NCBI GenBank assembly: GCA_963969595.1
Contig: OZ018418.1
Coordinates: forward strand, 10,917,001-10,981,000
Direction of reading: 5' to 3'
DNA: 64,000 nt
Source of the DNA: Neckera pumila
Taxonomy: Eukaryota > Streptophyta > Bryopsida > Hypnales > Neckeraceae
Shown: one piece after another, positions 1 to 11,699 of the stretch
Numbering within the stretch: the first letter of the stretch is position 1
Layout of the letters: every line of letters starts with the position of its first letter
Program-made: the position numbers and the translations under genes
The notes under the pieces: model-generated
The model's input: the letters and a program-made list of their open reading frames with translations, nothing else
Told to the model about the DNA's origin: nothing
Databases searched by the model: none

Positions 1-610
1 GCCTCTATCTTTGCATGCGAGAGAGCTGCAAGAGAGATGTTTGAGAGGGATGGCCAAGAGGATTAGGTGAGGAGAGGGCTGCTGGCGAGCTGATTGGAGA
101 GTGCTCATTGACGAGGAGAGGGCTATGGTAGGCTGATTGGAGAGTACTTGTTGCGAGGAGATGGTTTAGAGCAGATTGCGAGCTGATTGAGGAGTACTTG
201 TTGACAAGGAGACGGTTTAGGGTGGACTGATTGGAGAGTGCTTGTTGACGAAGAGAGGATTTAAAGTGGACAGACTGGAGAGTGCTTCAAGAGAGGGCTG
301 ATCGGAGACTGCTTGTTGACGAGGAGAAAGCTATTGGTGGGCTGATCGGAGTGTACTTCATTGCGAGGAGTCGATTTAGGATGGGTTGTGGGCTAATTGA
401 TGAGTGCTCGTTGATAAGGAGACGGTTTAGGGTGCGCTAATTGGAGAGTGCTCGTTGCCAGGAGACAATTTAGGGTGGACTGTAGGTTGATCGGGGAGTG
501 CTCGTTGACGAGTAGACGGTTTAGGGTGGGTTGATCGGAGAGTGCTCGTTGCGAGGAGACGATTTAGGGTGGGTAGATCAGAGAGTGCTTCAAGAGAGGG
601 CTGCTGGAAG
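1..610. repeat. Decayed minisatellite, about 45-60 bp unit
   Basis: The stretch is built from variants of one unit with a core like TGATCGGAGAGTGCTCGTTG followed by GACGAGGAGACGGTTTAGGG. At least ten variants follow each other in the same direction, some missing the second half. The unit length varies, so this is an old, eroded tandem array. It begins at or before the window edge. Short ORFs across it on both strands are by-products of the repeat. The array stops near 610, where unique sequence begins. Confidence 0.8.
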
Positions 611-1398
611 GCTGCTTTTGTGTTTCTAACAAAGAAGAACTTACAAAAACTCCATTCAGTGGGATTTATGTTGCCCTTGTTTGTTGCAAATACCTGGATT
701 GTCAATACTTTGGAATACCGAGGGATGGTAGAATAGGGCCACGTTTTGTTTGATGAGGGCTGAAGTGTAAGTGAACAAGTGATCTGATGAGGGCTGCAGT
801 ACAAGTGAACAAGTGATCCGATTCCATTTTTGCAACCATGGAGCTGATGTTTTCACTCCTTGTTTTTTACCACATGTTACTAGTAGAGACTCACATTAGA
901 GACTTGCTTGCAGATTCTCAAAGAAGCGGCTTCAATTTTGCTTTGGCAGCGCACAACAACTGTAGAAATGGAAGCACATGGAGCGGACAATGAAGCTTGG
1001 AAGCGAGGTTTAATTTCATACCTTTACCTTCATTGTTATAGTTTTGGTGATTTCACGCTTTTTGCATTATTGCTAGGATTAAATGATTTTGATTTGGTTT
1101 CAGTTTCTACACTGTTTTTAATTCAACCAATCTAGGAAGTCCTTGTTTACAAGGGTACTTAGTAATGTGTCTATTGTAAGTGTTGCAACGTCAAATAGTA
1201 CATAGTGTAGGCATTATTGCTTTTATACATTTGGATAAACTTATCTTAATAATGGTACATGTTCTCTGTTTAAGATGTCTGATATTCTAGAGATTGTTGT
1301 CCCCTTGTAGAATACTTCATTCTGAATTGTATCCAAACTATGAAGCCTTGTTGACAAACACTCATGTTTTGTTCTTTTCAATGATATAAATTGGTCAG
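611..1398. other. Intergenic stretch, no gene recognised
   Basis: AT-rich sequence between the minisatellite and the first exon of the methyltransferase-like gene. It holds two similar short blocks near 763-815 (GATGAGGGCTG followed by CAAGTGAACAAGTGATC, twice), a small direct duplication. No coding region, RNA gene or clear promoter element can be supported. The last few hundred bases may contain the promoter or 5' UTR of the downstream gene. Confidence 0.5.
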
Positions 1399-2329
1399 AT
1401 GAATGAAGAAGAGGTAACCAAAATTCAAAATGTTGAGGTTCAGAACAAGGACAACAAGGACAATATGAACAAGGACAATGGTGAGAAGGCTATCACAGGA
1501 GAAATGGCACAATTGCAGCATTACCGATTTTGCCTACAAATCCAGATTTGCCACAACCATCAATCTAGGTAAATGTAAATTCAACATATTATGAAGTTTA
1601 TATAGTTTCCAATACTTTAGGTATGTATAGTTATTAGAAGCTACAAAGACTATTCATGGACATGAATCCATTTGCATGCCTTTTTTTCAATTCCATAATG
1701 CACTTTGATCTTTAAAAATTTTAAATGTCTAATTTAATTTTTTAATTTTGGTTTTAGCAGATTGCACCCGCAAATCCAGACTATGAGTTCATTGACCTAA
1801 GCGATATTGAAAGCGTCAAGACAATGTATTGCCAGTGCAACAAACATAGTGTGGTTGCTAGTACTTCTTTATCTTATGAAGAGGCCATGTCTACTCCATC
1901 GCATGTCCAGGCGTCGCCACCTTATGAATCTATAACGCCTCTGTATATTGTGACCTTGCCTATATATGTGCCAACTTTGCCTAGGCCCCCATCTTTAGAT
2001 TACACACCCACATCTCCAGCTATCCCTATCCGTGTGCGACGACAAGCTATAAGGCACCTAGAAAGGGATTTCTATTGTTTGTATCCTTGACGCTCTCCGC
2101 CTATTGCAGAGCATCCATGAAATTTAATGAATATGAAGTTTACATCACTTGATGTTAACTCTACTTTATTTTATATTATGGTATTATATCTTTTTTTATA
2201 CTCATATTGTATATTTTCCACTTGAAGGTTGTATCACCTAATTTTGAAGAAGACAAAGAGCCAAGACGTGAGTGCCCACCTAATATAACAAGTGTGTTGG
2301 AGAGTGAGCAACTCCATCGCAAACAGCTA

Positions 2330-2815
2330 AAGGTGGACTCTACAAGACTCATCAATACATTACGTATACAACCATTTACGAAATCACACCTTCAGATTCT
2401 TCTTTGCCCAATGATTGTAATGGATGAGGTCTAACCAGTTGGCAAAATGGATGTCCAAAGATTGGAAAGTGAGTTTGTAAATGGCTACCGAGATGGTGCC
2501 CAAGATCTGTACATTTCACTATACAACAATTTCAAAAAATCTATGGACTTGAGTGAAGAAGAAATTGCGAGTTGGAATCCTCATTGGCAACACGTCAATG
2601 AAAAATTTGATAAAGAGTTGATGGTAGATGATGACCTTGCCCAATTGAGAGGTAAGATGTTTTATGTGTGGGACGGCAATCATCATTTGATGGCATGGAT
2701 GCAACAACAATTGTCATCCTCAAGAGTTCAACTGGCACTACAGAGTTCATTGCATTGTATTGGATCCAAGAGGTCAAGTGACAAACTTATTGAATGCCAT
2801 GAGCAATGTCAAGTG
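2330..2815 (+). other. ParB/Srx-like segment of the methyltransferase-like pseudogene
   Basis: The exon reads KVDSTRLINTLRIQPFT early and then LRGKMFYVWDGNHHLMAWMQ. The W-D-G-N-H-H-x-x-A-W stretch resembles the box near the end of ParB N-terminal domains, where a G-x-R/H-R-x-x-A motif is usual. After MQQQ near 2708 the coding signal moves to another frame and continues with VHCIVLDPRGQVTNLLNAMS. An in-frame TAA lies just before PVGKMDVQRLESEF. Known prokaryotic and phage proteins join a ParB domain to an N6/N4 methyltransferase, which fits what follows downstream. The assignment rests on motif reading only. Confidence 0.4.
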
Positions 2816-5028
2816 GTACGCTTGTTGCTTCATTAAAATATATATGTGAGATCTAAATATGAATTGATTGTCATTAAATATATTTTTTATTCTCATTTAA
2901 TTACAATGTGTAGGTCTATTGAGCATGATCATGTCAAGAGTACAATTCTAGCTAGATTGCGCTGAATTAGGAATTTTAGAGTTCTACTCCTTGCCGATTT
3001 CAAGGATCTCATCTCCCCTGAAGAGTACCAATATTGTGAGAAGGTGAAGGCAATGAGACCAAATTGGTTTTTGTTTATAGTGAGTGTCTTCATCTCCTTC
3101 CTATATAAGGTACAATCGTCTTTCCAATTTTCCTTTCTTGCAACATTCATAGATGTTTTATATTATTTTTTTGACATTCTATTATTCTATTGCAGTGCGA
3201 GATTGCAGTGATCGCCGATGATGCAGCTCGAGAGTATACAATGTGGATACCACTCCAAGAGAGGACTGCTCCAGGCATTTGGGAAGCAATAAAGAATGCG
3301 TCAGACAAGTTTGTGAAGGCCATTCATGCCAAAGACTTTGATATCTTGCGATGGCAAATCCAAAGAATGGAAATGATTTTTTGAAAGAGGTATAAATTCA
3401 CTTTTACTCCATTTGTAGTTTGAATATTCAAATTTGTCACTACATTTGATTCAATCTAACATAAATGTTATCATGTGGTCAGATTGATCGACACTTTAGC
3501 AAGAATTCAGTTCCTGAAATGACAATTGAAAAGCTATAGAAGATTGCCCCTGCCAATATTGAACCAAAACACAAGGCACAATTGTTAAGGTGGTGGAATG
3601 CGTCTTTGACTGTTTGTCAATCTTACCACTTTCCAAGGTCCAAAGACAAGGACTTCTTCTAGGATTCATGGATCAATAAGGCTTCTTTCTGGGCTAAAGG
3701 TATTGCACTAACATCAAAGCTCACCTTTTCAATTAAAATTATCATGGTTTTACTTTAATTTTTTTTAACATTTTCAATCTCATTTTATTAGTTGGAGGAG
3801 ACGGTTGTTAAGATGATTGCAAACATTTGCAAAGATGAGAAGATTGTTGTGGACTGGACTGTTCAAGGTGTTCACAAGCCTTCTGAGTATGTTGAGAGCT
3901 GGCGCATCCTTCTTTGGGACAAAGCATTCATTCCATTCTTTGGAAACAAAGATCAAAAACTCTACACAAAGAAGTCTATATTTAAAGAGTTCCCTAGAGT
4001 TGAGAATACTGTGAGACGTGTTGTATACAGGTACTCTTGTAATTTCTTTATATCTTTGATCGTCAACATTCTTGTTGTGTTTTGTTTTTTTGTCCCTATT
4101 TGTTATTGTTCAAATATGATGAGATGAAAATGTTTCATTTGTTCTTATTTCATAAATTGGTTGTTGATCATGACAATTGTCTCTTCAACTTTAGGTACTT
4201 CATGCGAGTTCTACTTCCCAAGAATGCAATCTCGACAGGGGCCCAACCACCTTTCTTCCTTTCTTGGTTACAAAAAGACTTGGACCTCTGCATGTACACT
4301 TTTGAGCAATTGAAGAAATTCAAAGCTCCACATTTGGAAGTGGGAGGGTGGTACCTTGATTGTCATCGAAACTACACGCTTGACTCAAAAGTTGCAGAGA
4401 GGACAAATCTTGATGGTGGAAAGCTTGTTCCTGTTGATCCTGACAATGCGCAAAAAGTGAGTCCTACAGAAACTCGGCCACAAGAGAAGGCCCGAGGAAG
4501 AAGTGGCTCACAAAGAAGGAAAAGGAGGAGATAGAGAAGGCGGCAAAAGAAAAGGCGAAGAAAGAACAACCAGAGAAAGAACAAGTGAAGAAAGAGAAGT
4601 TGCAAGCAAATGAGCTTGTAGCTGTGCCCTCCGAGAGTCACAAGACAACAAGTCAGTCAGACCAAAGCCATGATGACGGCTTTATACTCGTTGCTCCAGA
4701 TTACTCTTCATCAAATGTTGTTCGCAAGAAAAAACAATGCATGTTTCCTTCAGTTAGCTCTTCTATGACAGAGCCATGCTTGACCCACATTTTTGTAGAG
4801 TGTACTTCTATCAGCACTCTTCTAAACAGTTTACAAGAGTCTAGTGGCCCAAATCCTCAATGGATAAGGTTGCACAAAACCATTGCCAAGGTATTGTGCC
4901 CTAAATTTAATCCAACACTTTTTGTTTTATTCCATTGCATTGAAGGCTTCATTTCTAACATAAGATGTATGAAATGTACAAATTCGTGCTATTTGGCGTT
5001 ATACTGTCACATCTGATTTTTGCAAGCA

Positions 5029-6027
5029 GTACAAGCACACAAGTCTTGATTTGATCATTGCAGACATCCCTGAAAATCTCCCTGTTCCAAGCATTTTGAC
5101 TTCAATTCCAGACTGGAACACACGCACTAAAAACTATGGGGAGACTTTTTTTGAGATGGCTGATATATATTTGCACGATGATGGTGCCATTCTACTCATA
5201 CATTGTGACGATCGCAATTTGCTAAAAGAAATTGATGAGTTGGCTAACCAATACGACATGAAGTTGGCCAAAGATTGGTGGGGAATCAATGAGCTGCATC
5301 TTGCATTTGCACGTGATCCATCAATGACGGTAAATTGAGAATACATCTTAACCACTTGTAAGAATTAGGGAGGATGGTTGAATTGGAGTTTATATGCTTC
5401 AATTGTAGAGATGGATATAGTGAATTCAATTTTGTCTTCTAATATTAAACTATCGAATTGTTGCAGTCTGTTTGGTTTTGGATTCAACTGTTCATTTGAC
5501 ATGAGATTCCTTCAGGATTTTCATTCTAAGAGAACCGCGACTCTTCTTATGATGGTGAACCAATAGAGAAAATTGATATTGTCTTCAATCTTACGGATGC
5601 CAAAAAGCTTACCATGAACGAGCAAGTTCTATAGAGAGGTCCACACAAGAAGAACTTATCCTTCATGCGAGATCTCATCCTCCAGTTTTGCAAACCTAGA
5701 GATATTGTCCTTGATTGCAAAGCTGCAATAAGTACCTTTTTATTTTCTACAATATCAAGTTCTATTCATGATTGCATAGAACCCAATCTTCATAAATATG
5801 TATTCATATGTATTTTGTTTTCTATTAGGGTCGTCCATCAAGGCTTGTTTGGAGACTGCGCGACACATCTTAGCTTTAGAAGATGATCCTCTCATCTTTA
5901 AGGCCATAATTGCTCCATTTGCCCCTATAATAGTCTCTACTCCTTCATCCAAAGAGAGGGTCACCATTCCATCACTTGATCAGCCACCTACAAAGAAGCC
6001 AAAGAGAAATCTATTCATCTCTTGTAC
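5029..6027 (+). other. Methyltransferase-like segment (motif IV-like, then motifs X/I-like)
   Basis: Exon 5029-5329 carries DLIIADIPEN, where an amino-methyltransferase would have (D/N/S)PP(Y/F/W), followed by GAILLIHCDD, like the strand after motif IV. Exon 5467-5731 ends with LILQFCKPRDIVLDCKAAI. Exon 5829-6027 starts after TTAG and gives SSIKACLETARHILALEDD. Joined at these splice sites, the spacing from the V-L-D to the E-D-D equals that from motif I to the acidic residue in beta-class enzymes. The glycines of the F-x-G-x-G loop and the first Pro/Tyr of motif IV are absent, so even without its stops this copy should not bind AdoMet or catalyse normally. Confidence 0.5.
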
Positions 6028-6391
6028 GTAAGTTGTGATTTATTTGTTTTGTCCCAAATTTTGATTTTATGAGTATATTTCATTATACTTAATGGTTCTT
6101 GTATTGTGTCTTAATCATTCCAACCTTTAGTTTTTGGCTTGTAGAAACACTATGGTAGATCGGGTGCAAGATGCAATTCCACAAAGTCCGCCTTTCAGTT
6201 TCAATCTTCCCATTTATGCAAAAAAGATTGCTCAATTATCTATTGAAGCATACTCTTTAATAGTGAAATGACAAAAACTTTGATATAATCCAAAGGTCAA
6301 GAAGTACTTGGATATAGAGGCAGATCAAGAAGAAGAATTTGAGGTTGAAGCTGAAGCCTCTAGTGATTGCAACTCTAGTAACAATTTTTGA

Positions 6392-8030
6392 GTGGTTTTT
6401 ATTTTTGAGTATATTTGACTATTGCGGCTCTAAATCTAAATTGCCATATAGTTTTCTGGTATTTTTTTTATGATATTTATTTTATCACGGAATTTAGTTG
6501 TGTATTCTCAATTTGAATATGCAAGCGGGTCAAATAAATTAGTATTTGTATTGCCAAGCAGAACTATGGACCTTTTGTATTGTATAGTACTTACTGCAAG
6601 CAAGTTGTTCTCTGATTTCCTTTATTATGCGATGTCTTCATTAATTTGACCGAACTTCTACAATTCTTTGTTTGGACATTCTTATTGCCAATGCATTCAC
6701 ATGGAGCCATTTTGAACATACCATAACTGTAATATGAGTCCAATTTACTTGGACTAAGTTAATTGGGAGGCTATCAATCCATTTTTCTATTTCAAGAATG
6801 CAGTAGGAATGCTAGTGGGTGAGTGGATGAAAATCAAAACACATTTGTTTGACATTGAGGCCAAGTCTGTAGATTCCATATACATCTCAGCATGCCGACA
6901 AGCAAGGTGATACATCCACAACTTCCCTATAGAAGGAAAAAAAAAGTTTATCAAAGATCCTCCAATGACAATGAGAGCTTTCAAGTCTTTACCAACGCGG
7001 CTCGGGCTTGTTGTTGGAACCGCCAAACCATGTACTTCCTTCTTATACTTGGGGAATGTAGGGATGCTAGTTGGCAAGTGGAAGAGAATTGAAATGCATA
7101 TATTTGATATTGACAATGACTTCATTACCTTTTTTTCATCCATTTCTTTCATCCATTTTTATTTTTTAAATCCTCCATTACATATACATGTAATTTGCAT
7201 TTTTTTACGTCTTGAGGAATTTACATACTTTTTGTAATATATAAATAGTAAATAATCTAGAGTGCATGTTTAAGCAGTGAATGTTTTTTAGAAGCTTCAC
7301 CCTAAAGCTCTTTTCAAAATTAAGTCATGAATATATGTATATAGTGTCAAGTTCATAGAGTCTGCAAACAAATTGTGGAGAGCCCTATCCTTAGGCCACA
7401 ATAATATCATGATCCACTAATTGTCCTCCCTCTAAAACTGTTGAATTAGAAGCCCCTATTGCTACGAGCCACGTAACGCCCAATGATGGCATTCAAGGAA
7501 GATCCATCAATCTCAGTCACCCCTAACACTATGCCATGTGTCGTCATTGGGCATGCCGCCCGTTTCAAAAACCAATTTTTGTGGTCCTCAAAATCACTGG
7601 TCATGTGTGGGTACTTTATTATCCACCCTTGGTAATAACGCGGACACCATCCCGGTTGTAGCCTTTTATCTACTATGTTCAGATGTACAAGTGTTTTTGC
7701 AAGCGCGGTCCATTGTGTCTTTCAAGCAATTATGGAGCTTTGCTAAGTTTCCTAGTTTCGTAGATGGTAGTAGTTATAGCTATCATCGGTGTGCAAGTGT
7801 CTATTAACTAGTTGCTAACCCAAAATGACAGCCTGGGTAAATAAAGGACAAAGGAAACAACCTATTTGGACATTTCTTCTATCCTATATCCATTCCATGG
7901 TGTTTTCCGCTTATTTTCCACACGTTGACTGTCCCAATGGATTTGTGACTTTAACCTTCTACATGAACTTCTATGTTTTAATCTTTGAATTGTTCTACTA
8001 TTCTACTTTGGCTCTAGATTTTTTACTTCT
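6392..8030. other. Gene-poor stretch
   Basis: AT-rich sequence after the last exon of the methyltransferase-like gene. A near-duplicate phrase with AGGAATGCTAGTGGGTGAGTG (6800) and AGGGATGCTAGTTGGCAAGTG (7060) shows a diverged direct repeat about 260 bp apart, each followed by a similar GTGGA/AAATG stretch. Open frames across 6780-7240 exist on both strands and look like chance. No gene can be supported. Confidence 0.45.
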
Positions 8031-8645
8031 ACTTTAATCCTATTTATAGCTTTTGACTTATAACTTTAATCTTTTATCCTTCTACTTTAACCCCAAGTTT
8101 TAACTTACCCTTCAAAAATTCACTTCTAAATTTTTATCCTAACTTTTTAACTCCCAAAATTTTACTCTAACTTTTTAATGTCTGAATTTTACTCCAAATT
8201 TCTAACTCCTAAATTAACTCTAGGTTTTTACTCTGAAACTTACTTCTAAATTTTAACCCCTAAGTTTTATTCTAGATTTTGACTTCTAATTTACTTCTAT
8301 GTTTTTAACCCCTAATTTAACTCTAACCTTTTTACTTCTAAATTTTACTCTAAAGGTTTAACTTCTAAATTAACTCTAGGTTTTCTACTTCTACATTACT
8401 TCTATGTTTAAATCCCTAATTTAATTCTAAACTCTTTTTAGCTTCTAATTTAACCCTAGGTTTTACTTCTAAAATAATCACTACTTCTAAGTTGTTTAAC
8501 CTCTAAATGTTTGAGCTCTAATTAGTTTAACTCCTAACCTAACCTTAGGTTTTACTTCTAAACTATTACTAAGTTTTGACTTTTAATCCTAATTTCTACT
8601 TTTGAATCTAAACTATTAATTGTCACTAATTCCTACTCGTTAACG
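8030..8645. repeat. Degenerate short-repeat field with ACTTCTAA and AACCCCTAA words
   Basis: About 600 bp made almost entirely of variants of two words, ACTTCTAAATTT and TAACTCTAGGTTTT, alternating every 12 to 25 bases, with several TAACCCCTAA and AACCCTAGG forms. Purine and pyrimidine strands are strongly biased: the plus strand is poor in G. It looks like a microsatellite or telomere-like tract that expanded and then decayed. No coding potential. Confidence 0.7.
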
Positions 8646-9354
8646 TGGGTTAAGGCTAATGAAGAAAATCAAAGAATAATTAGGAAAAAAACGCCAAGGA
8701 TTAGCCTAGTGACTTACCTCGTCACTGCTGGTGTTGGAAACAACCTCGTCCACGTCCACGTCCACATCTTTGTGTTCCATCATAATCCTTTGTTTATTTC
8801 CCAATTATGCCCACGGCTTAAGGTAGGAGTTTACACTTGGTTTTGATCTAATTCTCTTCTTTCCTCCTTTAGTCTCTTTTCTTTTTCTTCCTTTCTTCTA
8901 CCTTGGAACTATTCCACCAAATGTTTTGATGGCAACTCCGCAATACCAACCTTGACAACTATGCAACATAAATGTGTCCACTATTCTCTTACAAAGCTCT
9001 TACGCGTCATATTTCAATCTTCCTCCAACGGCTACCAAGGCTACTTTGTGATTTCTCCTAGTCTACCTAACCTAGGACACTATTTATTGTCTCTCTCCTA
9101 CGTCACCCTGTATATAGCCATCCTCTCCTTCACTCCTCCCTGTATCTTTGAGTGGTTTTTGCAGGTTTTGGACAGATAGCTATCCTACGTGGAGTTTATC
9201 TTGGGCTTGACCCCATCTCTTCTATTCTTGTTTCTTCTCTACTTTGTTTTTTTCCCCCCTACTTCTAATGCTCCCCTGGTTAATTTCACGGTTTTGGACA
9301 AACTTGTCTCCCCTCCCAGACTCTAGACCTCCAAGTAGTGTAGAGTATTTTTTG
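8646..9354. other. Gene-poor stretch with a CCACGT hexamer run
   Basis: Mostly unique, pyrimidine-rich sequence. Near 8749-8765 there is a short run of CCACGT hexamers. No gene or mobile element was recognised. Confidence 0.4.
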
Positions 9355-9690
9355 TGAATTTTTTGGAGCCCCAACACCCTGGACCCCAACCACCCGAGTC
9401 CAACTCTGTGGACCCCAGATCCCAAGCCCAACTCCCTGGATCCCAGACCTTGCCCAGCACCTTGGATCCCAGACCTTGAGCTGGTTTGCCTTATTGACCT
9501 CCAATTTGACCGGCCCCTTTGAGTTGGTCTTGTCCTATTGACCCCCGATCTGGAATAAGCCCCTTGGCTGGTTTGTCTTGTGATTTCTGATCTGGACTTG
9601 GGTCCCCTCGGTTGGTTTGTCTTGTGATTTTTGATATGGACTTGCACCCCTTGGGCTGGTTTGTCTTGTTGGTTTCTAATTTGGACTTGG
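9355..9690. repeat. Two adjoining minisatellite-like arrays
   Basis: From about 9360 to 9480 a unit of roughly 25-35 bp containing CCTGGACCCCA or CTTGGATCCCAGACCTTG repeats about five times. From about 9478 to 9690 a second unit of roughly 45-50 bp, core GGCTGGTTTGTCTTGTGATT plus a TCTGGACTTGG tail, repeats about five times with substitutions. ORFs on the minus strand here (Gly/Arg-rich) are translations of the repeats, not genes. Confidence 0.7.
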
Positions 9691-10190
9691 CTAACTAAGG
9701 GTAAACTAGATTTTTTTCTAACTAAGGGAGAGTGGATTTTTGCTAACTAAGGAGAACTTGGGGGAAATACACTTGGAGAGAATAAAACTTGGGGAACACT
9801 AAACTTACTAAAAACTTGAGAAACAACTTAGACTCACTAGATGCAAAAGAAACCTACATCTCTTGGAAACTAAACTTTGGATGTTTCTACAAAGATCTTG
9901 GAAACTAGACTTTGGAACTAAACACCTAGGAGGTTCAAAGCTTTGCCGCCAAGTTGGGTTTAACACCAACTTTAGGACTTGGTGGCACTTCGGGGGTTCA
10001 AAGCTCTACCGCCTAAACTTTTAACACACACTTTAGGACTTCAACTTTGTCACTAGTTCAAAGCTTTGCCATATCCAAGGGAGGTCCACATATGAGAGAG
10101 ACTTTAGAAGAGGGAAAAAAAACAAGACTTTTAGAGGAAACACACAGGGTCAAAGCTTCGCCGCCCCGTAGGGGGGTCCACTCAACAAGA
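9690..10190. repeat. Low-copy degenerate repeat with TTCAAAGCTTTGCCGCC
   Basis: The phrase GGTTCAAAGCTTTGCCGCC recurs with changes at about 9930, 9993, 10050 and 10148, each time with a nearby TTTAGGACTT or GTAGGGGGGTCCAC phrase. The first part (9690-9830) repeats ACTAAGG and AACTTGGGG words. No protein-coding reading survives. Confidence 0.55.
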
Positions 10191-11235
10191 GACACGTTAG
10201 AAGAAGGTAAAACTTGATTTAAGAGAACATGTGAGTTAGTATAACAAGGTAAAGCAAAGGACTCACACTCTAAAGGCCCCCAATGGCGGCATACGCCAAG
10301 GCATGGAAAGGGGGTGGCATTAGGGATAGTAAAAAACACAAAAGACCCTCAAGACACCAAACCACCATGTTGGCATCATACAAACGCACTTATGACAGCA
10401 TGGAAGTCTAGAGTTCAAAAAGATACTACATAGTGCATGATCAAGATTCCTACTGCTCAAATAGAAGTCATCAAGCAAAGTTTGGCTTCAATTGCTTTGT
10501 CTTAAACGCGGCGGTGGATCGTTGATTTTATGTGATTCTGACTACCTGTCAGAAATATGTTATTGAGTGTTATTTTGTTTCTAGATGTTCTACAATAATT
10601 ATGCTTTCACATATTTGTAGGATAAGGATAATTCTATGTTTTATCCTAGATGCGAGGTAGTAGTTTTATGAGTGTTTATGTAATGATTTCCATGTGTACA
10701 ACTAGAATTATGGATTTGGGCAATATATGATTTAATAATGTGTGTGCGATCCTTACATTGCAAATGCCATTTGTATACCATATCAGTATATTTTTTATCT
10801 ACATTATTATGTTTACGTGGTTGTGCATTGAATGCAATTTTTTGACATGAAACAATATTGCAATGTTTGCTGAATGACATGTATTGTTTGCAAGACTCCC
10901 ATTTTGTTGGAAATTGCTAGTTTAAACTAATTAAATGAGTGATTATGGAGCTAAATTGTAGGCCATCTTCATTCAATCATTGTGCCTTCAAAAGACTAAT
11001 ATTATTTTTGGTAGTGCTACATATTCTCAATATAACAAATATGATGTTCTTTATACACCTCCTTTTTGTGAAATCAGAAGAATTTATTGTGTTGCATGCT
11101 CCAATGTTCTCCCAGGCTGCAACAAAATATTTCACGAGCCTCGCCATCCGGAATCCCTTAGGCCCGCAACTCCACCTCTCTGTCCTTGGTCATCTACACA
11201 TAAGGATCCGCCAGTTCAAGAGACGCTTGGGATAG
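10191..11235. other. Gene-poor stretch
   Basis: Unique, AT-rich sequence. ORFs of 80 to 100 residues overlap each other on both strands and have no recognisable features. From about 11100 the G+C content rises, and the interval 11100-11520 may be the decayed downstream part of the coiled-coil relic on the minus strand. Confidence 0.4.
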
Positions 11236-11699
11236 GGAATGCACTTGGGCTAATGAATCCCACGTTACAGGTTTTCTCCACTGCAAGTAATTTGAAATTA
11301 GTATGGCCCTTGGTCAACTGGAAGGTTCCATTGATTGTTCTCATGACCGAGGGGCATACCTTCCAAAATCCCAAGCATTTGGTAGTACCTTGGGCTGAAA
11401 GGAAAACAACACTCAGGACAAACCGAACGACACAGAGATGCTTTGATAATGCATGTGACATGGAAATGTGGCAGCATTGGCCTACAATTAGGGTTCCTTC
11501 TAGACCAATATGACCTAGGCAAAGGCTACAATTGCCCTCCAAGATTCCCAGGGAAGGATCACGAGCATGTACTACTTCCTTCTCATTCTTCTTGATGTGT
11601 GCTTAAACCATGTTGTAAGGGACCCATCCTTCCTCTGCTTCCAAAGTCCAATTGATGTGGAGATGTTGTTTGTTCTTTGCGTGGTTCAAGCATTCAAAA

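Larger units (their letters stand above)
1399..6391 (+). pseudogene. Decayed ParB-like / beta-class N4/N6 amino-methyltransferase-like gene, about 12 exons
   Basis: A chain of open segments with plant splice signals between them, for example acceptors near 1760, 3487, 5028, 5466, 5828 and 6149, and donors near 1569, 4030, 4891, 5330 and 5732. In order: a short acidic N-terminal exon; a Pro-rich exon (1761-2090); a ParB-like segment (about 2330-2810); several unrecognised exons (2913-4455); a Lys/Glu-rich linker (4494-4650); an exon with DLIIADIPEN (5029-5329); and an exon pair carrying KPRDIVLDCKAAI then SSIKACLETARHILALEDD (5470-6027). Motif IV-like before motif I-like is the beta-class order of DNA amino-methyltransferases (family knowledge). 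It is broken: in-frame stops near 2432, 2965, 3536, 3660 and in exon 10, with frameshifts near 2708 and 4493. The function of an intact ancestor (modifying adenine or cytosine N4) is inference. Confidence 0.55.

Noticed and set aside
9222..9647. 141-residue Arg/Gly-rich minus-strand ORF.
   Set aside because: It follows the minisatellite period and has no conserved domain.
10939..11542. ORFs of 98, 177 and 108 residues on both strands.
   Set aside because: They overlap in opposite directions without recognisable motifs; at best this is the decayed end of the coiled-coil relic.
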